NCBI GenBank assembly: GCA_017549145.1
Contig: JAFYVM010000053.1
Span: 1-64,000, forward strand
Direction: 5' to 3'
Length of the DNA stretch: 64,000 nt
Origin: Bacteroidales bacterium
GTDB taxonomy: Bacteria; Bacteroidota; Bacteroidia; Bacteroidales; UBA932
Part shown: one piece after another, positions 49,853 through 59,985 of the stretch
Layout: every line of letters starts with the position of its first letter
Numbering within the stretch: position 1 is the stretch's first letter
Made by a program: the position numbers and the translations under genes
Notes under the pieces: generated by a model
The model's database searches: none
What the model was told of the DNA's origin: nothing
Seen by the model: the letters and a program-made list of their open reading frames with translations, nothing else

Positions 49853-52384
49853 ATGATAAAGAAAACAGAACTGAAATTCGGTTCCTCGCTTGTTAGAGGT
49901 GCTATGATGCTGGCAGCGGCTTTTGTGCTTTCGTGTGCTCCTGAACAGCTTCCGGATGATAATAAAGACAATGAGAATGATGATCCGGGTAATGTAGAGA
50001 CTCCGCCCGATCCTGACCAGGAAGAGGGGATTCCAGAGGGTGTTATCCGATTGTATCTTAACGATGCTTCTGTGCGCACAGCATTTGGAGCAGGTGTGAC
50101 AGAGTGGGGTAAAGTTCATATTAATGGAGCAGAATATCAGGTTGCTACTAATGAGGCAGGAAAGGCTTATGTCGATGTGCCTGCTACTGAAGGCGTGACT
50201 TCGTATTCAGCAGTTCTTGCTGAAGGCTCTTCTGACTGGTGGGGTGAGACTCCTGATAAGGATATCGTTCATCCTTTCGCATATGCCTATCATCAGATGG
50301 AGCAGAGTGTGACTTCACTCCCTCTTTTTGCTCAGGCTCAGGTGGCAGGTCAGAAGGCTGATCTGGATTTCAAGTCTGGATGTGCAGTGCTGAAACTCGT
50401 GATTACAGGTGATGCCTCAGTCGCTTCTGTGAAGGTGGTTGAGCCGACAGGTGCAAAGATTGCCGGTATCGGATCTTATACTTCTGATGGATTCTCCATC
50501 TCAAAGGGAACAGATTTCGTAGTTCTCAATACAACAAACAAGGGTAGTTTTGTGCCTCTTTCCGGAGCTGGATCAGAATTCCTTATTCCGATTGCGGCCG
50601 GACAGTATGATTCTGGTCTTGATGTCGTAATCTGTTCTTCTGACCATAAAATGTTCAGAACTACAATCCCATCTTTTGCATTGGGAAGCGATGAGGTGTA
50701 TACAAGAGAAATTGCTTACAAGCCGGATTCGGACCTTATATATTATGAGGGCTTCGATAATTTTGTCTGGGGTGGAGATGTAGTCGGCGGAGCTGAAACT
50801 CTAGCGATGCTACCAAAGGCAGAAAATGTTACAACTTCTAGTTTTAAGACTCTGACTGGATACGAAACTCCTTTATATCAGACAGCGCATACCATGGCTG
50901 GTGCTGGTTATGTGCAAAAGTCGTCTTCAATCAGTGACATATCAGGAAAGACAGTAGAGAACTCTAGAAATCTTTCTGCCTCTTACATTAAGAGCCGTAA
51001 TGTCGGTGATTATAATGCTCTTTTCCGTGTGCAGGAGCACCAGGGATATATTGCAGTCGGTGCGGCTGATTCATATAATGGAATATTCGAGCCGGCTTTA
51101 GCACAGGCTGCTATTACAATGCAACATGATGTATCCATTAGCTTTGATTTCTGTCCAAAGTCTGATTTCAATGACGACCTTTATTTCACTGCTACTAATG
51201 GCGCAAACGTAGTATCATGTACTATTGATGGAGTTGAACTAGGTACAGAGTCGTTTACTCGATTGTTCTCTAAGACTGGTTCAACGGCTAAACTTTTCAA
51301 GACAGCATTGAAGAGCGGTTGGCAGAAGATTACTTTGGTGGTTCGTAACATTAATGACGCATCTGGATTTACTATTACGACAGCAAATGCTCATACTAAG
51401 TTGGGTAACTATGGATTTTACTTTGATAATTTTGAGGTGAGGTCACTTTATGATGCTTCGCAGAAGAGAAGCACTACTCTAAGAGTTTTGTACTGGAATG
51501 TTCAGAATGGAATGTGGGCGGATCAGGACAATAACTATAGTAATTTCGCAGCGTGGGTAAAGAAATATAATCCAGATGTCTGCATTTGGTGTGAGGGGGA
51601 GACTATTTTTAATAGCGCAGGTGATAAGGTTTATGGCACCAACAGAGTTCTTCCGGGAGCATGGTCGTCAGTAGCATCAAAGTATGGACATACTTATGTT
51701 TCTAAAGGAGCAGATGTGGATAACTACCCTCAGATAATCACTTCTAAATATCAGATTACGACATTGGAACAGATCTCAGCTACCTCTGTGGCTGATAGTC
51801 CTATTGCTCACGGCGCCGGTCATTTCAGTATCAATTTTAATGGCCACAATATACATTTGGTGTCGTTCCATGCTTATGCGCAGGCCTATCATCCGAAGTA
51901 CGAGGGAAAGACTGATGCTGAGAAATCTGCTTCGTCTGCTCTCTTTGAGGGTGATTATCACCGTGAACATGAGATGAAGCATATCTGTGATAATGTTATT
52001 AACGCTTCAGCCAATGCGTCTGTGACTAATTGGCTTCTCATGGGAGACTTTAATTCAATTTCGCGTTTGGATGCAGAACATTATGCTGCACAATCATCAA
52101 ATACTGTGTGGTTGGTGCATGATTACCTTCTGAACAATACTTATATGAAGGATATTATTGCCGAGCGTAATGCACCAGAGGATTACTTCTCTTCTATAAA
52201 TGGTGATTCAAGAAGAATTGACTACATGTATGCTTCTCCAGCCATGTATGACCGCATTCAAAGTGCTGCGATTGTGATCGACTCATGGACTGTACTCAGC
52301 CAGGATAAGAGCATTTCTGACAAAGGATACTTCTGTACTCCGTCCGACCATAGACCAATATTGGTTGATTTTAAAATGAATTAA
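49853..52384 (+). CDS. Fimbrillin-like lipoprotein fused to an EEP phosphodiesterase domain
   Basis: An 843-residue lipoprotein (lipobox VLSC near residue 25) with an acidic linker (PDDNKDNENDDPGNVETPPD). Residues of about 60-300 resemble a fimbrillin-like domain (VIRLYLNDASVRTAFGAGV; GAGSEFLIPIAAGQYDSGLD). Residues of about 303-535 look like a lectin-type jelly roll (DLIYYEGFDNFVWGG; YGFYFDNFEVRSLYD). Residues of about 540-843 are an EEP domain: YWNVQNGMW, DVCIWCEGE, WLLMGDFNS, RRIDYMYAS and PSDHRPI, so the catalytic set is complete. It is the first gene of locus C and is followed after one base by a second EEP enzyme. The 283-bp gap upstream holds an esterase remnant and a weak -7 match (TACTTTAG, 49797-49804). 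Confidence 0.83.
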   Translation: MIKKTELKFGSSLVRGAMMLAAAFVLSCAPEQLPDDNKDNENDDPGNVETPPDPDQEEGIPEGVIRLYLNDASVRTAFGAGVTEWGKVHINGAEYQVATNEAGKAYVDVPATEGVTSYSAVLAEGSSDWWGETPDKDIVHPFAYAYHQMEQSVTSLPLFAQAQVAGQKADLDFKSGCAVLKLVITGDASVASVKVVEPTGAKIAGIGSYTSDGFSISKGTDFVVLNTTNKGSFVPLSGAGSEFLIPIAAGQYDSGLDVVICSSDHKMFRTTIPSFALGSDEVYTREIAYKPDSDLIYYEGFDNFVWGGDVVGGAETLAMLPKAENVTTSSFKTLTGYETPLYQTAHTMAGAGYVQKSSSISDISGKTVENSRNLSASYIKSRNVGDYNALFRVQEHQGYIAVGAADSYNGIFEPALAQAAITMQHDVSISFDFCPKSDFNDDLYFTATNGANVVSCTIDGVELGTESFTRLFSKTGSTAKLFKTALKSGWQKITLVVRNINDASGFTITTANAHTKLGNYGFYFDNFEVRSLYDASQKRSTTLRVLYWNVQNGMWADQDNNYSNFAAWVKKYNPDVCIWCEGETIFNSAGDKVYGTNRVLPGAWSSVASKYGHTYVSKGADVDNYPQIITSKYQITTLEQISATSVADSPIAHGAGHFSINFNGHNIHLVSFHAYAQAYHPKYEGKTDAEKSASSALFEGDYHREHEMKHICDNVINASANASVTNWLLMGDFNSISRLDAEHYAAQSSNTVWLVHDYLLNNTYMKDIIAERNAPEDYFSSINGDSRRIDYMYASPAMYDRIQSAAIVIDSWTVLSQDKSISDKGYFCTPSDHRPILVDFKMN

Positions 52385-52385
52385 T

Positions 52386-53339
52386 ATGAGAAAAGTTTTA
52401 TTCCTTATACTAATCTCGCTATTTACTCTGAATGAGTCATCTGCAGCAGGGAAAGACTTGAAGGTTTTGTATTGGAACATTCAAAATGGAATGTGGAGCG
52501 GACAGGATGATGATTATGATGCATTTGTTAGTTGGGTAAAGGTTCAAAAACCAGATGTGTGTATATGGGCTGAAGCAGAGACAATCTACTATACAGGCTC
52601 ATCTAAACGTCTTCCTCGTGAAGAAAGATACTTTATTTGGGAAAAGGTTGCTCCTCGCTATGGACATAAATACATATATATAGCAGGTCACCGTGACGGA
52701 TATCCGCAGGTTATGACATCTAAGTATCCGATTGAGAATGTAGAAAAGATTGTTGGAGATGAAGAGACAGTTGTGTGTCATGGAGCAGGATGGGCAAGAA
52801 TAAAGGTTGCTGGTAAGATTCTTAACCTTGTTTCTCTTCATACATGGCCACAGCAGAATCATTTTAACTGCAAGGGAGCGGCTCCTGAAATAATAAAGGC
52901 CAGTGCGGAAAGGGGAGAAGGTGATATGTATCGCGCACAGGAGTTAAAATGGATATGTGAACATACTATTCTGACTGATAAGGATGCCGCTGAAAATCTA
53001 TGGCTTATGGCTGGTGACTTTAATGCTGTTTCGCCTAAGGATAATTGGGTGTACAGATTGCCTGAGAATTCAACTAAGTTGCTGACACATAAGTATATAC
53101 TTGAGAATACTCCGTATGTAGATGTGATTTGGGAGCGTAATCCTAGAAATTTCTATACTACAACATTTGAGAAGAAGAGAATTGACTTTGTGTATTGCTC
53201 GCCTGCACTATATGATTGTATGATAGATGCCCAAATAGTGGAGGATTACTATACAAGACCAGTAAGGGATGAGCGTGTAAGAAGCTTTTTGAATCCTTCT
53301 GACCACCTTCCGATAATTGTGACTTTTAAAATTAAATAA
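52386..53339 (+). CDS. Secreted EEP-family phosphodiesterase
   Basis: A 317-residue enzyme with a type I signal peptide (MRKVLFLILISLFTLNESSA/AG) and no lipobox, so it is probably periplasmic or secreted. The whole mature chain is one EEP domain: YWNIQNGMW, PDVCIWAEAE, SLHTWPQQ, WLMAGDFNAVS, RIDFVYCSP and NPSDHLPI. It is closer in size and motifs to the 15135-16142 enzyme than to the EEP domain just upstream, although the three share the WNxQNGMW signature. The gene starts one base after the upstream stop, so the pair are translated together. The substrate is unknown. Confidence 0.85.
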   Translation: MRKVLFLILISLFTLNESSAAGKDLKVLYWNIQNGMWSGQDDDYDAFVSWVKVQKPDVCIWAEAETIYYTGSSKRLPREERYFIWEKVAPRYGHKYIYIAGHRDGYPQVMTSKYPIENVEKIVGDEETVVCHGAGWARIKVAGKILNLVSLHTWPQQNHFNCKGAAPEIIKASAERGEGDMYRAQELKWICEHTILTDKDAAENLWLMAGDFNAVSPKDNWVYRLPENSTKLLTHKYILENTPYVDVIWERNPRNFYTTTFEKKRIDFVYCSPALYDCMIDAQIVEDYYTRPVRDERVRSFLNPSDHLPIIVTFKIK

Positions 53340-53342
53340 CTT

Positions 53343-54395
53343 ATGAAAATTAAAACTTTAGCATTGTTCCTGACCGTCGTTCTTGCAATGGCCGTAAGTT
53401 GCTCGAAGGACGATCGCAATGCGCCACGTACAGATGGTTTTGAGCTGCATGCCCTTGCTGATTGCAGCGATGAGCCATTGAAAGAATATTGTGTTGATAT
53501 TCTTGAAGGTACGTCAGATCTCTATTTAAAGACAGATCTTCTTGATTTTGATGTTTTTTGGCAGGATGCGGCTCCAAGTCCATGGCTAGAGGTTGTTTCA
53601 TATGAGCAAACATCTACACCTGCTATATGGAAGATCACTCTAAAGTGCTCTAAAAGGTCTGAGGGTGTTTTATATACTCGTAGGTCAGGAACTTTATCTG
53701 TAGCAAAACCAGAGGCTAATGTTGCTGCGTTTTTACAGGTACATCAGGGTGCAATCATGAGAACCGGAGAAGATTTCGCTGACTTTAAGTATGGTTCGTG
53801 GGTGCCAACTGATCTTTCTGGCGATAAGCTGATAACTGAATGGACAAATGCGCTTACAAAGAAAGGATTTTCTTCTGAGGCATCTTTGGATCAGACTCCC
53901 TCATGCTATGGTAGATATGGACACTTGAGAATTGGCGAGGAGTCAGGAAAGCAAGGAAACTTGATTACGCCAACAAATAGCCTTCATAGATATGATTCAT
54001 TGTTGATGGTTACTTTCAAGGCGGCAGCATGGCCAGGGGATGATAAGTCTTTCAAGGTTGAGGTTTTAGGAGGTGGAGTAATCAGGGATTTTGTTGCAGA
54101 AGGAAAGACTACGCTTACTCTCCAGACAGAGGATATTGTAACAAATGCTGTTACACCTGAGGGAATGTGGAAGCCAGAAACCAATTTTATAGTATTTATC
54201 GCATCAACAGAAAAAAATCCGGTAGGAGTAAATACATGCTTAAAGATTACTTCCGGAGCATCTTCTAAAGGCGGATCTCGCCTCTTCATAGATGATTACT
54301 ATGTGGTGAAACTTATTGATGGTCAGGATGTGGACTATTATCAGCTTAACCAGGGAAGTGGAAGAGATAAAATACTTGCATCAAATAACGACTAA
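53343..54395 (+). CDS. Unrecognised lipoprotein with a BACON-like and a beta-sandwich domain
   Basis: A 350-residue lipoprotein (lipobox AVSC near residue 20, then SKDDRNAPRTDG). Residues of about 25-135 look like a BACON-type immunoglobulin fold (KTDLLDFDVFWQDAAPSPWL; RRSGTLSVAKPEANVAAFL). Residues of about 140-340 look like a jelly-roll or carbohydrate-binding-like sandwich (SLLMVTFKAAAWPGDDKSFK; GGSRLFIDDYYVVKLIDG). I do not recognise a named family and see no catalytic motif. It lies three bases after the EEP gene and 11 before susC, so it probably belongs to the surface or periplasmic binding apparatus of locus C. Confidence 0.6.
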   Translation: MKIKTLALFLTVVLAMAVSCSKDDRNAPRTDGFELHALADCSDEPLKEYCVDILEGTSDLYLKTDLLDFDVFWQDAAPSPWLEVVSYEQTSTPAIWKITLKCSKRSEGVLYTRRSGTLSVAKPEANVAAFLQVHQGAIMRTGEDFADFKYGSWVPTDLSGDKLITEWTNALTKKGFSSEASLDQTPSCYGRYGHLRIGEESGKQGNLITPTNSLHRYDSLLMVTFKAAAWPGDDKSFKVEVLGGGVIRDFVAEGKTTLTLQTEDIVTNAVTPEGMWKPETNFIVFIASTEKNPVGVNTCLKITSGASSKGGSRLFIDDYYVVKLIDGQDVDYYQLNQGSGRDKILASNND

Positions 54396-54406
54396 ATTGC
54401 CTAATA

Positions 54407-57400
54407 ATGAGATACTATCTGAAAATTAAATGGCTAGCTGTACTTGCATTTGCCTTTATCAGCATTTGCGCCTCAGCTCAGTCACAAGTTACAGGCCATG
54501 TTTATGATTCATCAGGAGAGCCTTTGATTGGTGCTTATGTGACAATCAATGGTGCTTCTAATGGTGCAATCACAGATATAGATGGAGCCTATTCAATTGT
54601 AGCCAAGCCTACAGATGTTCTTAAGGCGGAATATATGGGCTTTGTTCCGGTTACCGAAACAGTCGGTCAGCGTAATATTATTGATTTTAAGCTATCTGCG
54701 GACCAGAATGTTTTGGATGATGTTGTGGTTATCGCCTATGGTGCCGCAAAGAAATCCGACCTGACAGGTTCTGTCACAAATGTTAAGATGGGAGATATTA
54801 AGGACGCTCCAGTTCTTTCAATTGATAACGCTCTTCAGGGACGTATTGCAGGTGCTGATTTCATGTCGACTGATGGTGCTCCTGGTTCTACAACAACCAT
54901 CCGTATCCGTGGTACACGTTCGATTTCAGCATCGAATGAGCCTCTATTTATTGTCGATGGTATCATGGATGCAATTCACGACCTCAATGATATCAACTCG
55001 GATGATATTGCAAGTATTTCAGTCCTTAAGGATGCCTCCTCAACTGCTATCTACGGATCAAGAGGTGCCAATGGTGTCATCATTATCACTACAAAGAAGG
55101 GAAGCAAGTCAGATAAGGTAAATATTTCATTTAAGGCAGATTTTAGTCTCTCTCAGCTTCCTAGATCGTTGGATATCATGAACGCTTCAGAGTTTGTGCA
55201 GTATCGAAACGATTATGCTTATTTTGGAGACGACAAGAGCCATGCAAATGTAAATGCCAATACACCTTTGTCGGGTTCTGTATATGCGGATCCTCTTAGC
55301 TATGGTAAGGGAACAGATTGGATTGGAAATATTACAAGAAATGCATTTTCTCACAACTATTCTCTTTCTCTTACTAGTGGAAATAATAACGGTTCCTTCT
55401 ATACTTCTCTTTCATATAATGACACAGAAGGTATTATAGACGGTAGTGGTCAGAGAAGAATCTCTGGTAGAATCAAGGGAGATAGACAGATTTTTCCTTG
55501 GTTGAAAGCATCTTATAATGGATCATATACTTTCCGTCATACAGATGAGAACAAGGCAACCATTGGTGGTACAAGCTGGTGGAATGGTGCCCAGTACCTT
55601 TCTCCACTCCTTAAAGTGACAGATTCTGAAAACCCTCTTTATAATCTTGGACAGAAGATCAACACTCCAAGAGCAATGATTGATCTTAATACAAACCAGA
55701 CAAAGAGGAATTCAATGAACCATGCGATTAATCTTGATGTTACTCCAATCGAGAATCTTGTACTTTCGAGTGTGTTCTCATACTATTTGTATTTCAGACA
55801 GACTTATCAGTATTTCCCTGGTTCACTTCCTGCGAAGACTGAAAATGAAGGTGGTCAGGCAAACAGAGCTACTTATACTGAGCACTCTCTTTCCAACGAG
55901 ACAACGCTTAGATATAAACTCGAGAAGAATGGTCATACTTTCCAGCCGCTTCTAGGTTTTTCTCTTTATCAGTACGCTGCTGAGAACTTCTCACTTCAGG
56001 GTAAAGGATATATGGATGACGAGGTGTTGTGGAATAACATGAACGCCGTTCTTGATAAGGAAACTTATTCTGCAAGTACATCATATAGCAGCAGAGCTAA
56101 AATGTCTGCTTTTGCACGTGCGGATTATAATTGGATGTCGCGTTATTATATTACAGCGACAGCACGATATGATGGTGCATCTAACTTTGCCGCAAATAAT
56201 AAATGGGCCTTCTTCCCATCTGCTGCTTTGAGATGGAATATTTCGAATGAGCCATTTATGAACTCTGTTTCATGGGTTGATGATTTGTCTCTTCGTCTCA
56301 GTGCTGGTTTGACAGGAAATGACGCAATTAGTGCATACTACTCGTTAGCTAGGCTTGATAGTACTACTGGTGGATACCTCTTTGATGGCTCTCAGCCAGT
56401 TGCGTTCTATAGAAGCAGACTTGCTGAGCCAGGACTAACTTGGGAGAAGACAGCTTCTTATAACCTTGCATTGGATTGGTCGATGTTCAAAGGAAGATTG
56501 TCTCTTACAGCTGAGGCATATCTTTCAAGAACAACTGATTTGCTCCTTCAGGTACAGGTTGCAGAGCAGACAGGTTATGATAAGAGAATGTGTAACCTAG
56601 GAGAGATTTCCAACAAGGGTGTCGAGTTGTCAATCGAGTCGCGCAATGTTGAACGCAAGGATTTCCAGTGGACAACATCTTTTACTATTTCGCACAATGC
56701 CCAGAAAGTAATTGACATCGGGTCAGAAGACTTTGTGGCTGCGATGAGTAGCCCGGGAAATAACAAGTATATGATGTATGGATATGTCAAGGGATATCCG
56801 CTTAACTCGCTTTGGGGATTCAAGTATGGCGGAATCTGGAAGTCTGATGAGGAGAGAGAAAGAAATAAGCAGACTAAGGCATATGCGAGTGAGAGCACAA
56901 AGTGGGCTGACGGTACACCTAGATACTATGATATTAATCATGACGGAGTCTTGAATCAGGAGGATTTGGTATACCAGGGAAGCGCTGATCCAATCCTTTA
57001 TGGAGGTATTCAGAATACATTCTACTACAAGAACTTTAAGTTTGGAATGTACTGGGCATATTCTATTGGAGGTAAGATCTACAACTATGGTGAGTTCTAC
57101 CAGTCAGGTGGAATCAGCACCAACCAGTTCCGTTATATGCTGAATTCATGGCATCCAGAAAGAAATCCGGAGTCTAATATCCCACGTGCAGGTTATACTG
57201 ATGTTGCTCTGCCAAGTGATTTCATGATTCATGATGCATCTTATTTGAGATTCAAGAACATAAGCTTGGGCTATACTTTGGATCTTGGTAAGAAATGGAA
57301 AAATGGTGTTAAGGATATGACGTTTACTTTCTCTGCTGAGAATGTCTATCTATGGAAGAATTATAATGGTTTTGACCCAGATGTATCAAGTGAGGGAACT

Positions 57401-57481
57401 TCTTCTACACTTCGTCGTGTGGACCTTGGTGCATATCCGAAACCAAGAACGTTTACATTCAGTGTTCAGGTAAGGTATTAA
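54407..57481 (+). CDS. SusC-like TonB-dependent outer-membrane transporter (locus C)
   Basis: A 1024-residue SusC/RagA-class importer. The signal peptide ends near residue 25 (CASA/QS). A regulatory-like domain (GHVYDSSGEPLIGAYVTING) covers about residues 28-105. The plug start DDVVVIAYGAAKKSDLTGSV has IAYG where the other two have IGYG or VGYG. The plug includes IRIRGTRSISASNEPLFIVD and LKDASSTAIYGSRGANGVII. The barrel ends RTFTFSVQVRY. It is the smallest of the three SusC proteins. The substrate is unknown, but the EEP enzymes upstream suggest a phosphorylated ligand. Confidence 0.95.
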   Translation: MRYYLKIKWLAVLAFAFISICASAQSQVTGHVYDSSGEPLIGAYVTINGASNGAITDIDGAYSIVAKPTDVLKAEYMGFVPVTETVGQRNIIDFKLSADQNVLDDVVVIAYGAAKKSDLTGSVTNVKMGDIKDAPVLSIDNALQGRIAGADFMSTDGAPGSTTTIRIRGTRSISASNEPLFIVDGIMDAIHDLNDINSDDIASISVLKDASSTAIYGSRGANGVIIITTKKGSKSDKVNISFKADFSLSQLPRSLDIMNASEFVQYRNDYAYFGDDKSHANVNANTPLSGSVYADPLSYGKGTDWIGNITRNAFSHNYSLSLTSGNNNGSFYTSLSYNDTEGIIDGSGQRRISGRIKGDRQIFPWLKASYNGSYTFRHTDENKATIGGTSWWNGAQYLSPLLKVTDSENPLYNLGQKINTPRAMIDLNTNQTKRNSMNHAINLDVTPIENLVLSSVFSYYLYFRQTYQYFPGSLPAKTENEGGQANRATYTEHSLSNETTLRYKLEKNGHTFQPLLGFSLYQYAAENFSLQGKGYMDDEVLWNNMNAVLDKETYSASTSYSSRAKMSAFARADYNWMSRYYITATARYDGASNFAANNKWAFFPSAALRWNISNEPFMNSVSWVDDLSLRLSAGLTGNDAISAYYSLARLDSTTGGYLFDGSQPVAFYRSRLAEPGLTWEKTASYNLALDWSMFKGRLSLTAEAYLSRTTDLLLQVQVAEQTGYDKRMCNLGEISNKGVELSIESRNVERKDFQWTTSFTISHNAQKVIDIGSEDFVAAMSSPGNNKYMMYGYVKGYPLNSLWGFKYGGIWKSDEERERNKQTKAYASESTKWADGTPRYYDINHDGVLNQEDLVYQGSADPILYGGIQNTFYYKNFKFGMYWAYSIGGKIYNYGEFYQSGGISTNQFRYMLNSWHPERNPESNIPRAGYTDVALPSDFMIHDASYLRFKNISLGYTLDLGKKWKNGVKDMTFTFSAENVYLWKNYNGFDPDVSSEGTSSTLRRVDLGAYPKPRTFTFSVQVRY

Positions 57482-57499
57482 TAGATAAGACAGAAAAAT

Positions 57500-58996
57500 A
57501 TGAAGATATTCAAAAATATAGCGAGTCTAGTTTTAGGAGCTAGCTTGATTTTAGGAGTGACGTCATGCTCTCTAAATGAGGATACGTCGTCAATCTCTAC
57601 TCCTGATAACTTTTTTAGAAGCTACTCGGAGTGTCAGTCTGTTGTTAATGGTTGCTACATTCCACTTAAGAGTATTTATACTTACCAGTATTTCCTTGCT
57701 GTAGAGTGTGTTACTGATGTGATTTACTGCCCTTCAGGAACGCTTGATGCTCAGCTTGACATTAGTCCGGTAAAGCCTCGTTTTGGTGCAACTGTATGGA
57801 AGCAGGGTTATCTTGGAGTTCAGAGATGTAATTTTGCAATTGATGGAATTACAAATGCAACAAATCTTACCGATGCGGAAAGAAGCACTCTTCTTTGTGA
57901 AGCAAAGGTCTTGAGAGCTCTTTACTATTGGCACTTGACATGTTTCTTTGGTGATGTTCCATTCTATATGTATGACGTCTCAGAAACAGCTACTTTGCTT
58001 CGCGTTGCTGAACTTCCAAGAATGTCTGCTGTTGAGACTCGTGCTGCACTTATTGAGGATCTTAAGGAGATTGCACCTCAGGTTGCTCAGACAAGAACAT
58101 CTGACAATAAGGAGCATCGTCTCGGTGCTGCAGCTGCATGGATGCTTGTCGCAAACTTCGCTGCCTGGAATCAGGAGTGGGAAGAGGTTATTTCTGCATG
58201 TGATAAGCTAGAGGCTATTTATGGGGATTTGAATCAGTACTCACTTGAGGATTTGCAGTTCCGTAACAAGAATACTCCTGAGTCTATTTTTGAGATTCAG
58301 CATACTTACACAGAAGGTGGTCTAGCTTACGTGTCTAATGTGGCTTGTATTACTACTCCTGTGAGAAGTTCTGGAGATATCTATGACGGAGTTCAGATTC
58401 CGGAGCTTGGTATGACTGCAAAGACTTGGCAACCTGCTTACGCTAATGTGTATTTCTGTCAGGGACTTATGCCTCGTAGAGGAAAAGACCTTAGAAACTT
58501 CTATAATGTAGCATGGGAGTGGGATGGAAAAGCTTTTGAGAAGGTGACCACACGTCCATATCTTGGTCCAAAATTCTGGTGTCCGAATATGAAGGAGGGT
58601 AACGACGATAACAATTACACTGTATTCCGTTACGCTAATGCCCTTCTCCTTAAAGCTGAAGCATTGTGCGAGTTAAATAAATTACAGGAATCTGTTAATT
58701 ACTTGGACATGACTAGAACTCGTGCTGGTTTGGCTGGATATACTCTTCGTACTCAGGTTCGTCTAAGAGAGGAGATTCGTAATGAGAGAGCAAGAGAGCT
58801 CTTCGGAGAGTTCCAAAGAAAGTATGACCTGGTGCGTTGGGGAATATGGTTTGACGCAGTGACTGATTATAGTGACTATTCATCTTTGGTTAACAATATG
58901 AAACCATGTCACAGATATTATCCAATTCCGGATACCCAGGTTGTATATTCAAAGTATAATCTCGATAATAAGGAATATGCCCAGTATGGTATGTAA
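57500..58996 (+). CDS. SusD/RagB-family outer-membrane lipoprotein (locus C)
   Basis: A 498-residue SusD-type lipoprotein (lipobox VTSC near residue 23). Features are ISTPDNFFRSYSECQSVVNG, the helix AKVLRALYYWHLTCFFGDVP, the signature IRNERARELFGEFQRKYDLV and the end YYPIPDTQVVYSKYNLDNKE. It is the partner of the preceding SusC (18 bp gap). The next gene begins four to ten bases after the stop. Confidence 0.94.
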   Translation: MKIFKNIASLVLGASLILGVTSCSLNEDTSSISTPDNFFRSYSECQSVVNGCYIPLKSIYTYQYFLAVECVTDVIYCPSGTLDAQLDISPVKPRFGATVWKQGYLGVQRCNFAIDGITNATNLTDAERSTLLCEAKVLRALYYWHLTCFFGDVPFYMYDVSETATLLRVAELPRMSAVETRAALIEDLKEIAPQVAQTRTSDNKEHRLGAAAAWMLVANFAAWNQEWEEVISACDKLEAIYGDLNQYSLEDLQFRNKNTPESIFEIQHTYTEGGLAYVSNVACITTPVRSSGDIYDGVQIPELGMTAKTWQPAYANVYFCQGLMPRRGKDLRNFYNVAWEWDGKAFEKVTTRPYLGPKFWCPNMKEGNDDNNYTVFRYANALLLKAEALCELNKLQESVNYLDMTRTRAGLAGYTLRTQVRLREEIRNERARELFGEFQRKYDLVRWGIWFDAVTDYSDYSSLVNNMKPCHRYYPIPDTQVVYSKYNLDNKEYAQYGM

Positions 58997-59006
58997 AAGA
59001 ATGATT

Positions 59007-59981
59007 ATGAAAAAAGTAATATTAATAATAACATCTATCCTACTGCTTGCTTCTTGTGACAAGCCGTATCAGTTGGATCTACCTCTATCTGTAGCTCAGC
59101 GTAAGATTTCGTTGACTAAGGATGCGGGTTCTACTCATATTCTTGTCTACGCTGACGGAGATTGGACAGCTTCTTTTACTGAACCAGTGAGTTGGGCTAG
59201 CCTCAATAAGGTTTCGGGATATGGCAACAATGATCTCGTGTTTACATATAGCGCTAACTTTGGAATTGCTAGGCGAGTAGGTATTGTGCTAGCTAAGGAT
59301 GAGCTTAGAGATACTGTCGTGTTGACTCAGGCAGGTATGATTTCAACTCCAATTTATGAGCCTCAGGTTTCTCAGGTTCCTCTTTTCAACACTGCAGGTA
59401 CTGCAGTCGTTAATGCTACGGGTAATCTTTTGTATTGTGCTGATGCTGTATATGCATATGCAATCTATCCGAAGGCAGATGGAACAGAGGAGGAGGTTCT
59501 TATTGATGGTGAGGATTCAGATCCAAATCATTGGATTACATCTTTTGAGGCTGAGCATAATAAATTCCGTTTTAATGTTAATGCCAATGCTTCCGGTAGC
59601 GAGAGAACAGCAAAACTCAGACTTACAATTGCCAACCCGACAGGAATGGTATTCAATAAGTATGTTAATGTTTCTCAGAACGACATTGCTCCAGCATTTG
59701 CTCTACCAACTCTTGGTTATGGCTCATATGGACCAGATGAACAGATAGTTGTCGTTGCGACTTCTGCAAACACTATCTGGCCATATCAGGATAATATGAC
59801 CATCATTCTTGGCGACAAGAGCTGGATTACTGATGCACATCTTGTTCCTGATGGATTGAGCCTTTCTTTGAAGGAAAATAGAACAGGTTCTGTTAGACAG
59901 CAGAATATTACTATGACATTTGTCTCACCGATGGGTGATGTCAAGACTTATAAGTTTACAGTAATCCAGTCAACTAAATAA
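59007..59981 (+). CDS. BACON-domain lipoprotein (SusE/surface-binding position)
   Basis: A 324-residue lipoprotein starting MKKVILIITSILLLASCDKP (lipobox LASC). Longer starts, from TTG at 58941 or ATG at 59001, are in frame, but the signal peptide fixes the start at 59007 or 59001. Residues of about 25-110 form a BACON domain (KDAGSTHILVYADGDWTASF; GIARRVGIVLAKDELRDTVV). Further immunoglobulin-like segments follow (TAKLRLTIANPTGMVFNKYV; QQNITMTFVSPMGDVKTYKF). It follows susD directly, where SusE/F-like surface glycan-binding proteins are usually encoded. No catalytic motif is visible. Confidence 0.75.
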   Translation: MKKVILIITSILLLASCDKPYQLDLPLSVAQRKISLTKDAGSTHILVYADGDWTASFTEPVSWASLNKVSGYGNNDLVFTYSANFGIARRVGIVLAKDELRDTVVLTQAGMISTPIYEPQVSQVPLFNTAGTAVVNATGNLLYCADAVYAYAIYPKADGTEEEVLIDGEDSDPNHWITSFEAEHNKFRFNVNANASGSERTAKLRLTIANPTGMVFNKYVNVSQNDIAPAFALPTLGYGSYGPDEQIVVVATSANTIWPYQDNMTIILGDKSWITDAHLVPDGLSLSLKENRTGSVRQQNITMTFVSPMGDVKTYKFTVIQSTK

Positions 59982-59985
59982 TTAG

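Noticed and set aside
58941..59006. TTG start for the BACON gene after susD of locus C
   Set aside because: It overlaps susD by 56 bases and adds a non-signal N-terminus; the lipoprotein signal starts at 59007 (or MI from 59001).
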